Shown: positions 22,692 to 32,342, counted from the first letter of the stretch. The stretch: DNA of 64,000 nucleotides from Zasmidium citrigriseum (GCA_002786025.1 NHNW01000034.1:388113-452112); one strand, 5' to 3'. Translations and numbers: made by a program. Notes: generated from the sequence alone by a model not told the origin.

Positions 22692-24452
22692 ATGCCCCAA
22701 GCACTCCTCTGGGTCCAAAACGCAACGTTGGCAAACGCCAAAACCTGCAGTTCCTGGGACAAGCGCCAGGAATCTCGGATTCGGAGCCACGTCCAATGCC
22801 ATCGAGTGCAGCATCGCAAGAGCCCCAAGACCCCGGACGACGATGAGGCGGATAAGCGGCAGTCTGTTGCCGTGACGAAAGTACCTGCAGCGTCTCTGCG
22901 GCCCAGCAAATCCTTGGGTCGATTGGCCCTGCGACCGGCGAATAACAAGCGAAAGAGGGCCAAAGCCAGCAACAGCAAAGTGCTGTCTGATTCGAAGGAA
23001 AGCCCTGCTACGGAGCTTACATTGACCCCTGCCTTGCCTTTTCTTTGGCATGGGCTTTCCTCGAACGAGCGGCGCAGCCTGGCTTTCTTTCAACTTCGGA
23101 CGTCGCAGGAATGGTCGGGCTGGGAGGACTCCCATTTTTGGAATGTTCTTGCTCTGCAAGTGTCTCAGCAAAGTCAAGCAGTTGCCAGAAGTCTTATCGC
23201 TGTCTCTGCCCTCCATGAACGAATGGAGGCGATGGACAGTGTGGAGCGCACTCGGCTGCAGAGCCTCACCAGCGAGCAAAGCAGCCGAGCAACGACCTCA
23301 TTGCTTGGCAGTTCAGAAGCGCCATCGTACTTCGAAGCTTTGGTCTCTTGTCTCATCATGATCTGCTTCCACGGTCTCCAGCACAATCCGGCATCGTTCA
23401 GACTCCTTCGATCAGGCGTCAAGCTGCTCGCGGAATGCAGCGAAGCAGGGCATGCCACTCCGGAAGAACGGCACGCAGTCGACACGCAGCTCCGTCCGTT
23501 GTTCGATCGCCTGATCACCAAACCCTGCGGCATGGTAGGCATGTACAAGGCCTTCTCGCTCTCAGTCGAGCGCCATCGAGCGAAGAATCTGAACATTGTC
23601 GCCGCTTTGCCCTCAGTCCCACTTCGATTCAGCAGTCTCTCAGAAGCTCGAGACTGCCTCCATCGAATCTTGAACTGGGCTCACGACTCTGTTCCTTTGC
23701 CTTCGGAGCCAAAGTCTACCAGAGATACGTTTCTGCAATCATGGCATCAACTGCGAGACTCGTGGGACTTGGCTCTTACGAGATCCGACTTCCCAAAGAC
23801 GGTCGAGTCTCTCAGATCAAAAAGGCTCCTCAAAGCCGCCTGTCTCGTTGGGACAATTATCATCGAGACGGCTCACTGCAACGAGGAGACCGTCTCCGAT
23901 AACTACACAGCCGAATTCGAAGACATCATCTGGCTGATAGAAGGAGCCAAATCATCCGGCCACAGCTTCGGTATCGACGCAGGTCTTCTCGACACTGTCT
24001 CGTTCGTGGGGTCGAAATGTCGAGATCCTGGCATACGACGTCGTGCCTTGCGCCTGCTGAGGACGGGATGCCGATTAGAGGGCGACCGCATCGCATCGAA
24101 TCCAGCCACAATTCTCGAAGCCCTCATTGCCCTGGAGGAGAGAGGGCTAGAAGTCAACTCCTGCCACGACATTCCCGAACAGAACCGTCGGTATTTGGTC
24201 TGCGGTCAACAGCACGCCGCCCAAGCTCGGATTGATCTCTTCTACGCGTCATCCGACGGCACCCAGAACGAGACATGCTGCGTATCTCTGGCAGGATCCA
24301 CAGGCAAGCCGAGCAAAAAATTCGATTCGGAGCCAACAGCGCCAAACGCCATCTTCGGAACCGGTTATGCAGCGTACCTGGAAGATAGGGAGAGTTTGAG
24401 TTACTTCCGAATCGAGATGGAAAGGTTTTATTTTCCCATACCTAGAGTGTGA
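22692..24452 (+). CDS. Fungal transcription-regulator-like protein lacking a zinc cluster
   Basis: A 586-residue single-exon protein. The N-terminus (MPQALLWVQNAT, then RIRSHVQCHRVQHRKSP near residue 40) is typical of a large Pezizomycotina family annotated as C6-transcription-factor-like, whose members carry an IRSHV motif in place of the Zn2Cys6 cluster. Lysine-rich residues 80-100 (NNKRKRAKASN) could be a nuclear signal. The middle region (about 130-400) has the helical pattern of the fungal regulator middle domain (HFWNVLALQVSQQSQAVARS, then LIAVSALHERM). No DNA-binding domain is visible, so direct DNA binding is doubtful. The ATG at 22692 is preferred over an upstream in-frame ATG because conservation typically begins at MPQ. 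It ends 43 bp from the convergent MED17 gene. Confidence 0.8.
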   Translation: MPQALLWVQNATLANAKTCSSWDKRQESRIRSHVQCHRVQHRKSPKTPDDDEADKRQSVAVTKVPAASLRPSKSLGRLALRPANNKRKRAKASNSKVLSDSKESPATELTLTPALPFLWHGLSSNERRSLAFFQLRTSQEWSGWEDSHFWNVLALQVSQQSQAVARSLIAVSALHERMEAMDSVERTRLQSLTSEQSSRATTSLLGSSEAPSYFEALVSCLIMICFHGLQHNPASFRLLRSGVKLLAECSEAGHATPEERHAVDTQLRPLFDRLITKPCGMVGMYKAFSLSVERHRAKNLNIVAALPSVPLRFSSLSEARDCLHRILNWAHDSVPLPSEPKSTRDTFLQSWHQLRDSWDLALTRSDFPKTVESLRSKRLLKAACLVGTIIIETAHCNEETVSDNYTAEFEDIIWLIEGAKSSGHSFGIDAGLLDTVSFVGSKCRDPGIRRRALRLLRTGCRLEGDRIASNPATILEALIALEERGLEVNSCHDIPEQNRRYLVCGQQHAAQARIDLFYASSDGTQNETCCVSLAGSTGKPSKKFDSEPTAPNAIFGTGYAAYLEDRESLSYFRIEMERFYFPIPRV

Positions 24453-24495
24453 GCCGTAGAATCAAATCGACTGCTCGAGTTTGTGACGTTTTCGC

Positions 24496-26349
24496 TCATT
24501 CCAAGAGTTCTGTCCAGGTCTCGTTCATGGGTCTCGCATCGCTCGATCCATCCAAATGCCAGACCACCTCTTTCCTTCCCTTTGGTCCACTAGCTCGCAG
24601 AGCAATGGCGTTGCTCTCGCTGTCCACCTGGAATTGCAGAATCTCCTTCTTTTCAAAGTTCTCCAGCGTCTTGGTCAGTGTCCCTGCTCTTCGATCGACC
24701 GACCAGCGATCCCCTGCCAATTCATTCAACACCTGAGCCAGCATCAATGCCAAGAAGTCGTCCGCAGCCGGGAGCAATTCTTCCAGGCTGAAGAGTCTAG
24801 CAGTCTTACCGCCTTGGGGATGAATGGTGAACGATGATCCGGGCGTGTTACCTACAAAGGCCTCGGCAGTGAGTTTGAGCTCGAGGGTCAGTGCATCGGA
24901 TGCAATCAGCCAGATGATGCCCTCCGACTTGAGAGGCTTCAGCAGTGAAGTAACCAGCGACTGCGTGTCGATCGAGCCGTCGGCAGCGACGGGAAGTGAC
25001 AGCCGAGCCATCTGGCCTTCAGCAGAAGCCCCAGCAGCACGTAAGAGCCTACACATCTTGTCGAGATACGCATTCAGCTTGCGGACGTGGGCGAAGTGGT
25101 CAACGACAAGCATCAGTGGCCGCAGGATGGCTGTTCGTCGTTGCGTGTCGTCTTCCTTGGTTGACAGTGGTGGCGGGACTTCCTGCTTCTTGTTCATCTT
25201 GTAGCGATGCTCTTGACCCAGCAGCAGTCTCGCAGTCAGAAGAATAGCTTGCGCTAGGGTGTCACATTCGTGTGATGATCCAAGTCCCAATGACTTGTCT
25301 TCATCTAGTGAAACCAATTGCAGTTCCACTTCCGTATCTTCGTCAATCTCAGTGGCGAAGTGTACTGCAGAACCTCTCGTCGTGACGCCAGTCGATGTCA
25401 AAGACCGAGATTCGCGAAGTATCTCATGGAAAAGCTCTTCATCAAATACACTGTCCCTAGCATAGCGTATCCGAGCTTCGAGGGTTGTTTCGCCGTCGTC
25501 CATCACAGAGGGTAATCTTGAACTTCCAATGACTTCTCCATTCTTCCTGACAATCGCGCGAACAGCTTTCGGTCGTGTCCCGATCCCTCTTTCCAAGATG
25601 ATGTTCCCGTCCGAATCGCTGGTGATTGCGGCGACATCGCTCCTAACAAATGCCGGATCGCTGCCTCGAAAGCCATAGTGAACGCCAAGATGATGTGTGC
25701 CAGGTATCCTGCTGATCTTCCATCCTCGCTCCGAAACAGACATAACCTCCTCCCAAAACTGCGTCTCTTGTCGCACATTCTCTTTCAACCTGTTCGCGGC
25801 AGCCAACAATCCATCCGCGCTGTCCTGCAACCCTCGCATCCGAATGGTCGAAGCCAGCAAAGCATCCTGCGCCTCACGAGCTTCATTCCTCGGATTCGCC
25901 CGCTCTGGATCCCACACATCTGCTGAGAGAGACCGGAGCGGGATCATGTTTTTGATATCTTGAGGTATGCTGACGGTGGCTGTCTGAGCCTGCCATTTGG
26001 ATAATAGCAAGCCCGTAAAGTACAATGTATTCTTTGCTAGTCGCGTTCCATTTTCGAGGTGGCGATTCATCTCCATTTTGGCTTCGTGGAGGGCCATGCG
26101 ATCTTTCGGGGGTGGTCGTTTTGTGTCTTTCGTCTCGTTGTCGTCCTGGTCTTCATCTTCGTCATCGCTTGAGCTGAGAGACAGTGCGCCCTCTGCTGCT
26201 ATCTCCTCTTGTAATGAGGCCTCTGTGATCTCGCGAAAGTGGCCTCGTTCGGTGTGCATGCGGGCGAGGATGTCTTTGAGAGGGGGTTCTTCGCCATTGT
26301 CGTCGGCCCATGGTCGGAAGGAAAGAGTCGTGGTAGATGTGGACGTCAT
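24496..26349 (-). CDS. MED17: Mediator complex subunit 17 (Srb4)
   Basis: Head-module scaffold subunit of Mediator, essential for RNA polymerase II transcription in yeast (family knowledge). Single exon, 617 residues. Recognisable segments are the N-terminal SFRPWADDNGEEPPLKDILA with RGHFREITE, an acidic patch at about residues 57-75, the conserved LAKNTLYFTGLLLSKWQ, and WKISRIPGTHHLGVHYGFRG in the centre. The C-terminal half has the alternating charged and apolar pattern of the family. The start is the first ATG, with the family-typical N-terminus immediately downstream. It is divergent from ISN1 (292 bp between starts). Confident. Confidence 0.94.
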   Translation of the reverse strand: MTSTSTTTLSFRPWADDNGEEPPLKDILARMHTERGHFREITEASLQEEIAAEGALSLSSSDDEDEDQDDNETKDTKRPPPKDRMALHEAKMEMNRHLENGTRLAKNTLYFTGLLLSKWQAQTATVSIPQDIKNMIPLRSLSADVWDPERANPRNEAREAQDALLASTIRMRGLQDSADGLLAAANRLKENVRQETQFWEEVMSVSERGWKISRIPGTHHLGVHYGFRGSDPAFVRSDVAAITSDSDGNIILERGIGTRPKAVRAIVRKNGEVIGSSRLPSVMDDGETTLEARIRYARDSVFDEELFHEILRESRSLTSTGVTTRGSAVHFATEIDEDTEVELQLVSLDEDKSLGLGSSHECDTLAQAILLTARLLLGQEHRYKMNKKQEVPPPLSTKEDDTQRRTAILRPLMLVVDHFAHVRKLNAYLDKMCRLLRAAGASAEGQMARLSLPVAADGSIDTQSLVTSLLKPLKSEGIIWLIASDALTLELKLTAEAFVGNTPGSSFTIHPQGGKTARLFSLEELLPAADDFLALMLAQVLNELAGDRWSVDRRAGTLTKTLENFEKKEILQFQVDSESNAIALRASGPKGRKEVVWHLDGSSDARPMNETWTELLE

Positions 26350-26641
26350 GGTTGCGGTAATATTGTTCTCGCTCTTCTGGCGCGTTGCAAGGCCAGAAGA
26401 GCTTCAAGTCGAGGAGTTTGAATGGGTGTTGTCGCGACTTGAAGCTCTGGCACGTGAAGTTCGCGCCAGGGATCTCGGATCTCGGCAGGTTCGGGCCGAT
26501 GCACGTCATAAACCTTAATCGGGGAACGTGGGCACATCACATGGCATCGGCCACCGCCGACGTGAATGTTTGCCAGCATGGCCTTCCTCCTCCTTCTTCC
26601 ATGCGGCATCACGCCGCCAGCTGCACATACACTCGCCCATC

Positions 26642-28127
26642 ATGACCACCAGATACCGTGTTGAATGTAAGTTCCATCACCCAAATCTCGCCATCGTTCC
26701 TACCATGCTGACATGTCGTAGATGCCCTCAAGGTATGTTTGCTCGAAAGATCCATATCTAATTCAATACTTAAGAAAAACGCATAGACACACAGGCGAGA
26801 CCAATTCGTAAGTTCCCCTCATCCTTATCTAATGCAACCAGCTGACACCAACCTGATCGAATGGATCAAAGGCCTCCTAGCCGTCCCCTTCGTCCTCCTC
26901 TCCCAACCAACCAACATCCACGAAGATGACAAGCCCACCGTCGCGCAAATGGCGCAAAGCGCTCACGAGCGATACTCCCAAATCATGAAGGACGTCGAAG
27001 ATCTCATCGTAGATCACATTGCCCACCACAAGCGTGCACTAATGTGGTCGGTGGAAACCCAGTCGAAACTTAAATTGCTGGTGCCTTCTGTTGGCAACTT
27101 CTTCACGCCGCTGCCTTTGAAAGACGCTTTCGAGTTCCAGGATCGCAGACGATTTATTTCGAATAGGCGCTTTGTGGCTCCCAGTTTCAACGATGTGCGA
27201 CTTATTCTCAATACCGCCCAGGTCATGTCTCTTGTTCGAACCAGCCGGCTGGAACTGGTGACCTTCGACGGAGATGTGACCCTCTACGACGACGGCCAGT
27301 CCCTCACTCCAGACAACGCCTGCATTCCCCGAATACTTCATCTCCTCAAGAAGGGCGTACGGATCGGCATCGTTACCGCTGCCGGCTATACCGAAGGCCC
27401 GAAATACTACGATCGACTCTTCGGACTCCTTGACGCACTTGCAGAAAACAACATTGCACCTCACCAACTCGTAGTCATGGGCGGAGAGGCCAACTTCCTA
27501 TTCGCCTACACGCCCGATGTCCCGCACAAACTAGAACGCATCGCCCCTGAGGACTGGCAGCTTCCTGAGATGAGCACCTGGACCGAAGAGAATATCAAGA
27601 ATCTACTTGATGTCGCAGAGTCAGCACTCAAACAATGTGTCTCAGCCCTGAACATGAAAGTCTCTGTCCTGCGCAAGGAAAGGGCTGTTGGCATCTACCC
27701 ACCCACTGGCACGAAGCTTGCCCGTGAACAGCTGGAGGAGACAGTATTGGTGGTGCAAAGAATTCTGGAGATGTCTTCTGCTGGGAAGAAGATTCCCTTC
27801 TGCGCGTTCAATGGTGGCAATGATGTGTTCGTGGATATTGGAGATAAATCATGGGGAGTGATGGCTTGTCAGCGGTATTTTGGCGGGATTGAAGGCGGCA
27901 GAAGTTTGCATGTTGGTGATCAGTTCTTGAGTGCTGGTGCGAACGATTTCAAGGTATGTCACAGTACTCTTCTTGTGGTAGCTGCTTCTGACTGGCCATT
28001 CTAGGCGCGACTAGCTTGCACGACAGCCTGGATCGCCAGCCCCACAGAGACCGTTGCCCTCCTCGATGAGATCCAAGACCTGAGTGCTGCGAGAGGGAGG
28101 AGCCACAGTCTCAGCGGCGGTGCTTGA
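26642..28127 (+). CDS. ISN1: IMP-specific 5'-nucleotidase
   Basis: Dephosphorylates IMP to inosine; HAD-superfamily purine enzyme of fungi. Modelled as five exons: 26642-26666, 26722-26732, 26787-26807, 26856-27953 and 28005-28127 (425 residues). The first three tiny exons (25, 11 and 21 nt) together encode the conserved MTTRYRVEYALKTHRRDQF, and the fourth continues IEWIKGLLAVPFVL. HAD motifs include LVTFDGDVTLYDDG (nucleophile Asp), GIVTAAGYTEG and LHVGDQF. The last intron (27954-28004) restores the C-terminus ARLACTTAWIASPTETV. The third intron is odd: the conserved junction needs a TG acceptor at 26855, whereas the CAG at 26841 would give a stop after the strong GTAAGT donor. A weaker GTTCCC donor with that CAG would add six residues. 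Function call is strong, the junction is not. Confidence 0.92.
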
Positions 28128-28191
28128 GAGGCATAAAGGACTGCCGATTTGCTGACAGGTGACATAAGCATACCACCATCTTCGACAACAT

Positions 28192-28809
28192 TTAGAGCCC
28201 GACAGTCTGATCCGTTGCATCGTCACCCGAAATCTCAGTGCTCGTGATCTCAGCCTTGGTCTTTTCATCCTCAATCCGCTCCCACTCCCCCACAAGCTTA
28301 TCTACAACCTCTCCAAGCGTCACCCCCGAAGGAAACCTCGCATGTACATGCCTACCTGCACTAAGCCTGACTCGCAACTCATCACACACCCGCTGCGCTT
28401 GCACCCTCCGCCACGATCCATCTCGAGTCACCAAGGGCTCCGAATGTAACTTCCTCCATTGAGACCATTTTGGATCTAGCAGTAGTACAAGTTGAGCCTG
28501 GCTTGGACGACCAGGGTGGTGAAAGGTCACCCAACTGGAGTGCTCAAGAGGCCTTATTGCTCGCTTGAGCGATGGACGTAGACATGTAAAAGCTCCTGAT
28601 TGGCCTGGAAGTGGTGGCTGGGGATTCTGTACGACAAGGTGCATGATTTCTTGGACTTCTTTGGAGCGGCGGATCTCGTTGAGGAAAGTCTTGTTGATTC
28701 GTTGGAAGACGAAGAGGTCCTCGAGGCGGAGGTGGATGATGATCTTCTCGAGGAGTTCGGGGAGGGCGAAGACTTTCTGTGCTGCGGTTGTCATGGTTTG
28801 GTTTGACAT
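28192..28809 (-). CDS. F-box protein, cluster copy C
   Basis: First of a run of five related minus-strand F-box genes. 205 residues. The F-box lies at about residues 12-50 (KVFALPELLEKIIIHLRLED, then FVFQRINKTFLNEI). The C-terminal module shared by the cluster begins with DGSWRRVQAQRV and ends with VTLGEVVDKLVGEWERIE (about 140-185). Upstream of the ATG at 28809, a 50-nt intron (28859-28810, GTATAT donor, CTGAC branch, CAG acceptor) sits at the position equivalent to the intron of copy D; no in-frame ATG is seen before it, so here it probably lies in the 5' UTR. Likely an SCF adaptor; the substrate is unknown. Convergent with ISN1, 64 bp apart. Confidence 0.8.
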   Translation of the reverse strand: MSNQTMTTAAQKVFALPELLEKIIIHLRLEDLFVFQRINKTFLNEIRRSKEVQEIMHLVVQNPQPPLPGQSGAFTCLRPSLKRAIRPLEHSSWVTFHHPGRPSQAQLVLLLDPKWSQWRKLHSEPLVTRDGSWRRVQAQRVCDELRVRLSAGRHVHARFPSGVTLGEVVDKLVGEWERIEDEKTKAEITSTEISGDDATDQTVGL

Positions 28810-28859
28810 CTGGATGTGGTCAGCTCAACAGTGAAGAAGCCGAGACTTCTGCGATATAC

Positions 28860-29309
28860 CTTGTTTGACGAAGATGCGGTATCAGTGAGTCTTGGAAGAT
28901 TGATTGTCGGGGCAGTTGTCGCCGTCACATGAGGTGGATGACAAGGAAACGTGAAGCAACATGAGACCTTGGAAGTCGCCTCGCAATGACATTTGCTGTT
29001 GTGATACACGGAAGGTGCACATGTGACATGTGATCAGCTAATTGTGTCTGTCATTGCTGGCTCAAATAGTGGCTTGGTTAAGTACAATTTCTGTTCGTAC
29101 TGTGCTCGACTGCAGTAATACACAGAGAATGGTGCTAGACGCAGTCATGGTGCCAGATGACCCTCTTCTCCCATTGTGCTCCTGCCTTCTCCCACTCCTC
29201 CTGCTCATTCCCTTGTTCTTCTGGTTTCATATCCTGTCCCTCCACTTGGTTGATGCAAGCAGCTTGCAGGACCAAAGAAAAGGTTGCATTCCCCACGTAC
29301 CCATCACGC
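28860..29309. other. Intergenic within the F-box cluster
   Basis: Promoter side of copy C and downstream flank of copy D. Pyrimidine-rich stretch near 29160-29240. Nothing coding recognised. Confidence 0.45.
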
Positions 29310-30344
29310 TTAAAGTGCCATATCATATGCATGCCCCGGAACCAATTTCCACTCCCTCTCTTGTGCCGCCACCATCTGCCATTTCTTAGCAAGCGCATCC
29401 GCAATATCGCCAAGCGTCGCATCTGAAGGCAGCTGGATCGTCCCACGTCGACTGCTAAAAGTGTGTTCGACTCTAATGGGCACATTTCCTATCTCCAATA
29501 TCAGACCGCGCTGGCGTGGAAGCCGGGTAGCGGGTAGTCGGTCGGGTACTCGTAGCTTCCGCGTAAGCTTCCACACTCTATACCCAATCCGGAACATATA
29601 CCCGGCACCGGCTATAGACGAAGCGCCTGAGAAGGAGGTAGCACATTTCCGCGGCCGATCTTGATAAGACGCCACGATGCACATGGGCTGAAGTCCAGAA
29701 TCGCCGCCATCCCTTTGAAAAACTCGCGCGCTGGCGGCGTTCGTCGGCAAAACTGGGATTCTTCGCGCTATACAGCGTAGCGAAACGACTCTGAGAATTG
29801 TGATTGCTCAGAAGCCGGCCGTGCGCTCAATTAACAGCAATTTTTGATCCACTTTCTGGGCCTGGGGAAGAACCATTCTGACCGAGGACGCCCATAAGGG
29901 GATGTCTCCAGCGAGGGCTCTGAACCAGAGTCTCTGGGCGCTGTCCGCGAGGTAGTCGCCATCGAACTTGAGTGGAGTGATTGCGCGTTTGACCGTGGCA
30001 GACTCGAGAGCAGATTTTGATTGGCGTATCGGGGTCGATGGTCGACCGGTGCTTTCGTCCTCTGCCTGCCGCTCCAGGTGCATGATGCTGCGAATGTCCT
30101 TCGCTCGCTTAATTGTGTCGCCGAAGGTGGTGTTAACTCGCTGAAGTACGAACAGCTTTTCCATAGGCAGATTCGTCAGGATGTTCTCGAGCAGCTCCGG
30201 TATTGCAAAGACCTTCTCTGCTGCCTCGGTGCTAGCCTTTGGCGAAGAAGCCTGGGAACCGGGATGGTCAGTAAGAAGTTCATGCGAACGGAAGCCGACA
30301 GTACGTACTTTGCCAGTGCGCGCCTTGCTAGCGTGCGGAGCCAT
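29310..30344 (-). CDS. F-box protein, cluster copy D (gene model uncertain, possibly decayed)
   Basis: Exon 1 (30344-30309) and a 57-nt intron with GTACGT donor lead in phase 0 into an exon from 30251 with a clear F-box: KVFAIPELLENILTNLPMEK then FVLQRVNTTFGDTI, followed by the cluster segment KRAITPLKF. The frame meets a TGA at 29810-29808, yet the same frame stays open to 29310 and there encodes the C-terminal module of the family (RVEHTFSSRRGTIQLPSD, ATLGDIADALAKKW). Either one or two introns remove the stop (GTGGAT at 29842 with a CAG acceptor 62 nt on is possible but shifts the frame, so a second intron would be needed), or the gene is broken by a nonsense change. Compared with copies C and E there is extra sequence between the two halves. 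Best regarded as a candidate pseudogene. Confidence 0.6.
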
Positions 30345-30715
30345 ATCGCCGAAGTGATGGATGTCGGTTGTGTGATGGTGAAGGTGTTAGGTGTCAAGTG
30401 TCAAGGAGAGGCAAGCCACGAAGAACAGAGGCGATCCCTGGAAAGCCCAGCCAATGAGATTCAATCTAGCCCGTTTGCATGTGAAAGAGAGAAGCAGCGC
30501 ACGTGCCATCAACATTTGTTCGATCAGTCGATTGTGTTTTTCATTGCCGTAGCAATCCTGGGCCAAAAGGGCCCCTCTCCCCGTCATCCTCTTGCTACAC
30601 CCTGCGCGTGTCCATATGTTCCGCACTCCGCATCCAGAGTCGATCTTTGAGAACCAATAACATCAAGTGCCCAAGACCATTCTACTCAACCCTCTCCCAC
30701 CAAACCCTATCCCTC
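30345..30715. promoter_or_regulatory. Copy D promoter containing a block shared with copy E
   Basis: About 107 bp upstream of the copy D start, bases 30452-30509 closely match bases 31637-31694 upstream of copy E. The block contains CCAAT followed by ATTCAATCT, then GCCCGTTTGCATGTGAAAG. The CCAAT element suggests a core promoter. The rest of the interval is the 3' flank of copy E. Confidence 0.6.
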
Positions 30716-31534
30716 TCACATCCTCTCCCCAAGCATCCGCCTATACCTCACCTTAAAGATCCTCACCAGAACCCACTCCTTGGCAAGCGCATCCATAACC
30801 GCACCCAGCGTCGCATCAGCCGGCAACTGAATCATCCTAACATCACCAGGCCCCTCAAAATCATGCTGCACCTTAACAGTTCCTTCTCCCCGCTGCAACG
30901 TGATCCCTCTCCACGAGCCCTGCCGATCAACATCCAGCTCCTTGGCCTTCTTGGCCGACTTGTCGATGGTGAAGAGGAGGTGACGGCTGACTCCGCGCCA
31001 GTACATGCCGCTGGATTTGACGGGGAAGATGGCCTTTGCCACCGCGGCGGATGTGAAGGCCCGTTTCGCGGCAGTGTCGCTGTCGTTCAATGTACTGGAT
31101 GGTGCTTCGATGGCTTGGTCTTCGTCTTGTTGCTCGAGAAGCATGGTCTGGCGCAAGCTCTTCGCGTTCCTGATAACGGATGTGAAGGCCCATCTCGCGG
31201 CCGTGTCGCTGTCGTTCAATGCATTGGCTGATGCCTCGTTGGCTCGGGGATCTGGTCGTGGCTCGAGAAGCATGGTCTGCCGCAAGCTCTTCGAGTCCTC
31301 CATGCACTTGCGAAAGGTGGAGTTGACTCGCTGCAGTACGAAGAGGTCAAGCATAGGCAGGTCGACGAGGATCTTCTCGAGCAGCTCGGGCAGCGCAAAG
31401 ACTTTCTGCGCAGCTTCGGTGTTAGCGGTCTCTGCTTCACCGGTGATGTCTGGCTCAACAGCGGTGGCATCCTGCATCGGCATGGCATTGGTGTTTGGCA
31501 TGGCGGCGTTCTCGATGGAGTGGCTCGGTGCCAT
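30716..31534 (-). CDS. F-box protein, cluster copy E, with internal tandem duplication
   Basis: 272 residues from the ATG at 31534 (the frame is open further upstream, but that part overlaps the promoter block). F-box at about residues 40-80 (KVFALPELLEKILVDLPMLD, FVLQRVNSTFRKCM). Then a 43-residue segment occurs twice in tandem: KSLRQTMLLE ... ALNDSDTAARWAFTS and KSLRQTMLLE ... TLNDSDTAAKRAFTS. At DNA level the units are 31180-31308 and 31051-31179, period 129 bp. The C-terminal module follows (GSWRGITLQRGEG, ATLGAVMDALAKEWVLV). The duplication is absent from copies C, D, F and H, so it is recent. Likely SCF adaptor, target unknown. Confidence 0.82.
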   Translation of the reverse strand: MAPSHSIENAAMPNTNAMPMQDATAVEPDITGEAETANTEAAQKVFALPELLEKILVDLPMLDLFVLQRVNSTFRKCMEDSKSLRQTMLLEPRPDPRANEASANALNDSDTAARWAFTSVIRNAKSLRQTMLLEQQDEDQAIEAPSSTLNDSDTAAKRAFTSAAVAKAIFPVKSSGMYWRGVSRHLLFTIDKSAKKAKELDVDRQGSWRGITLQRGEGTVKVQHDFEGPGDVRMIQLPADATLGAVMDALAKEWVLVRIFKVRYRRMLGERM

Positions 31535-31636
31535 GTTGGTCGATGATGACTTTCGTGAGCCTTGTCGCGGTTGCAGAAACGGAGAACGAGGCAGACGAGG
31601 GAGATGAGGCGCGCTGAAAACCCCTGAAACTTTCAA

Positions 31637-31694
31637 CCAATAACATTCAATCTGGCCCGTTTGCATGTGAAAGAGGGAAGGCACGCAAGTGCCA
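31637..31694 (-). promoter_or_regulatory. Promoter block of copy E, duplicate of that of copy D
   Basis: 58-bp segment about 102 bp upstream of the copy E ATG, nearly identical to 30452-30509 upstream of copy D, including CCAAT and the core GCCCGTTTGCATGTGAAAG. The matching spacing to both start codons indicates a gene-plus-promoter duplication and probably shared regulation. Confidence 0.6.
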
Positions 31695-31727
31695 ATAGCA
31701 TTCACTCAGCCCCTCCTTCTAACGTCT

Positions 31728-32342
31728 TCAGCTCGGCGTACACCCCTCATCATCAGGCTTCTGCCTCTTCTTTCCTCTGCGACTTGTCTCCTGCGACCCA
31801 GAAATAGCGTCATTTCCCTCAGGCTCCATCTGCGTCTCTCCTCCGCCAGAACTCTGCATCAATCCCTCCTCGTGAGGTAAAGTCCGCGAAGACGGTTCCG
31901 GCTCCTCGAGTCTTTTGTACTTCCTCTTCCCAGGGTTTTCTCTTGGACCGTGCAACATCTGTTCCAACCCCGCGGCAAGAGATTCTATCTGGCTGTTGTC
32001 AAAGACACGAGGCTGTTTAGATACCGATGCTGACTGGTCCATGGCCCGTCTCTTCTGAGACGACTTGAGATTGCTTGGTCCTGCTTGGCCATAACCTGTA
32101 CCCAACTGGCCAGAGAGCTGATGCGTAGATGAACCCCTCTGCGAACTTGATTCTGCACGATCGTGCTGAACCATCTGATGCGCTGCGCTGTAGTCCTCTA
32201 CGACTTGCTCCATCTGCATTCGCGCGTGCATCGCTTCCTCTAAGGTCGTGAAGCTGAATCGTCCCAGGTCGTTTGCAGAGGACGTTTTCGGACGGTCTGA
32301 CTTCGTAGTCGGCATCTCAGCATGCGTGTCGGACGAGCTCAT
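31728..32342 (-). CDS. Hypothetical protein or C-terminal extension of F-box copy F
   Basis: A 204-codon frame with low-complexity, hydrophilic content (Q, S, E and K rich; basic ends GKRKYKRLEE and RRGKKRQKPDD). No domain recognised. It starts 18 bases after the stop of copy F and lies in exactly the same reading frame, separated only by one TAG at 32363-32361, so it may be the distal part of that gene (by a short intron, readthrough, or before a nonsense mutation) or an independent small gene. A possible nuclear signal is suggested by the basic clusters. Confidence that it is coding is moderate. Confidence 0.5.
   Translation of the reverse strand: MSSSDTHAEMPTTKSDRPKTSSANDLGRFSFTTLEEAMHARMQMEQVVEDYSAAHQMVQHDRAESSSQRGSSTHQLSGQLGTGYGQAGPSNLKSSQKRRAMDQSASVSKQPRVFDNSQIESLAAGLEQMLHGPRENPGKRKYKRLEEPEPSSRTLPHEEGLMQSSGGGETQMEPEGNDAISGSQETSRRGKKRQKPDDEGCTPS

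Noticed and set aside
21018..24452. Secondary-metabolite cluster (NorA-like reductase plus regulator)
   Set aside because: No polyketide synthase, NRPS, terpene cyclase or transporter nearby; neighbours are MED17 and ISN1.
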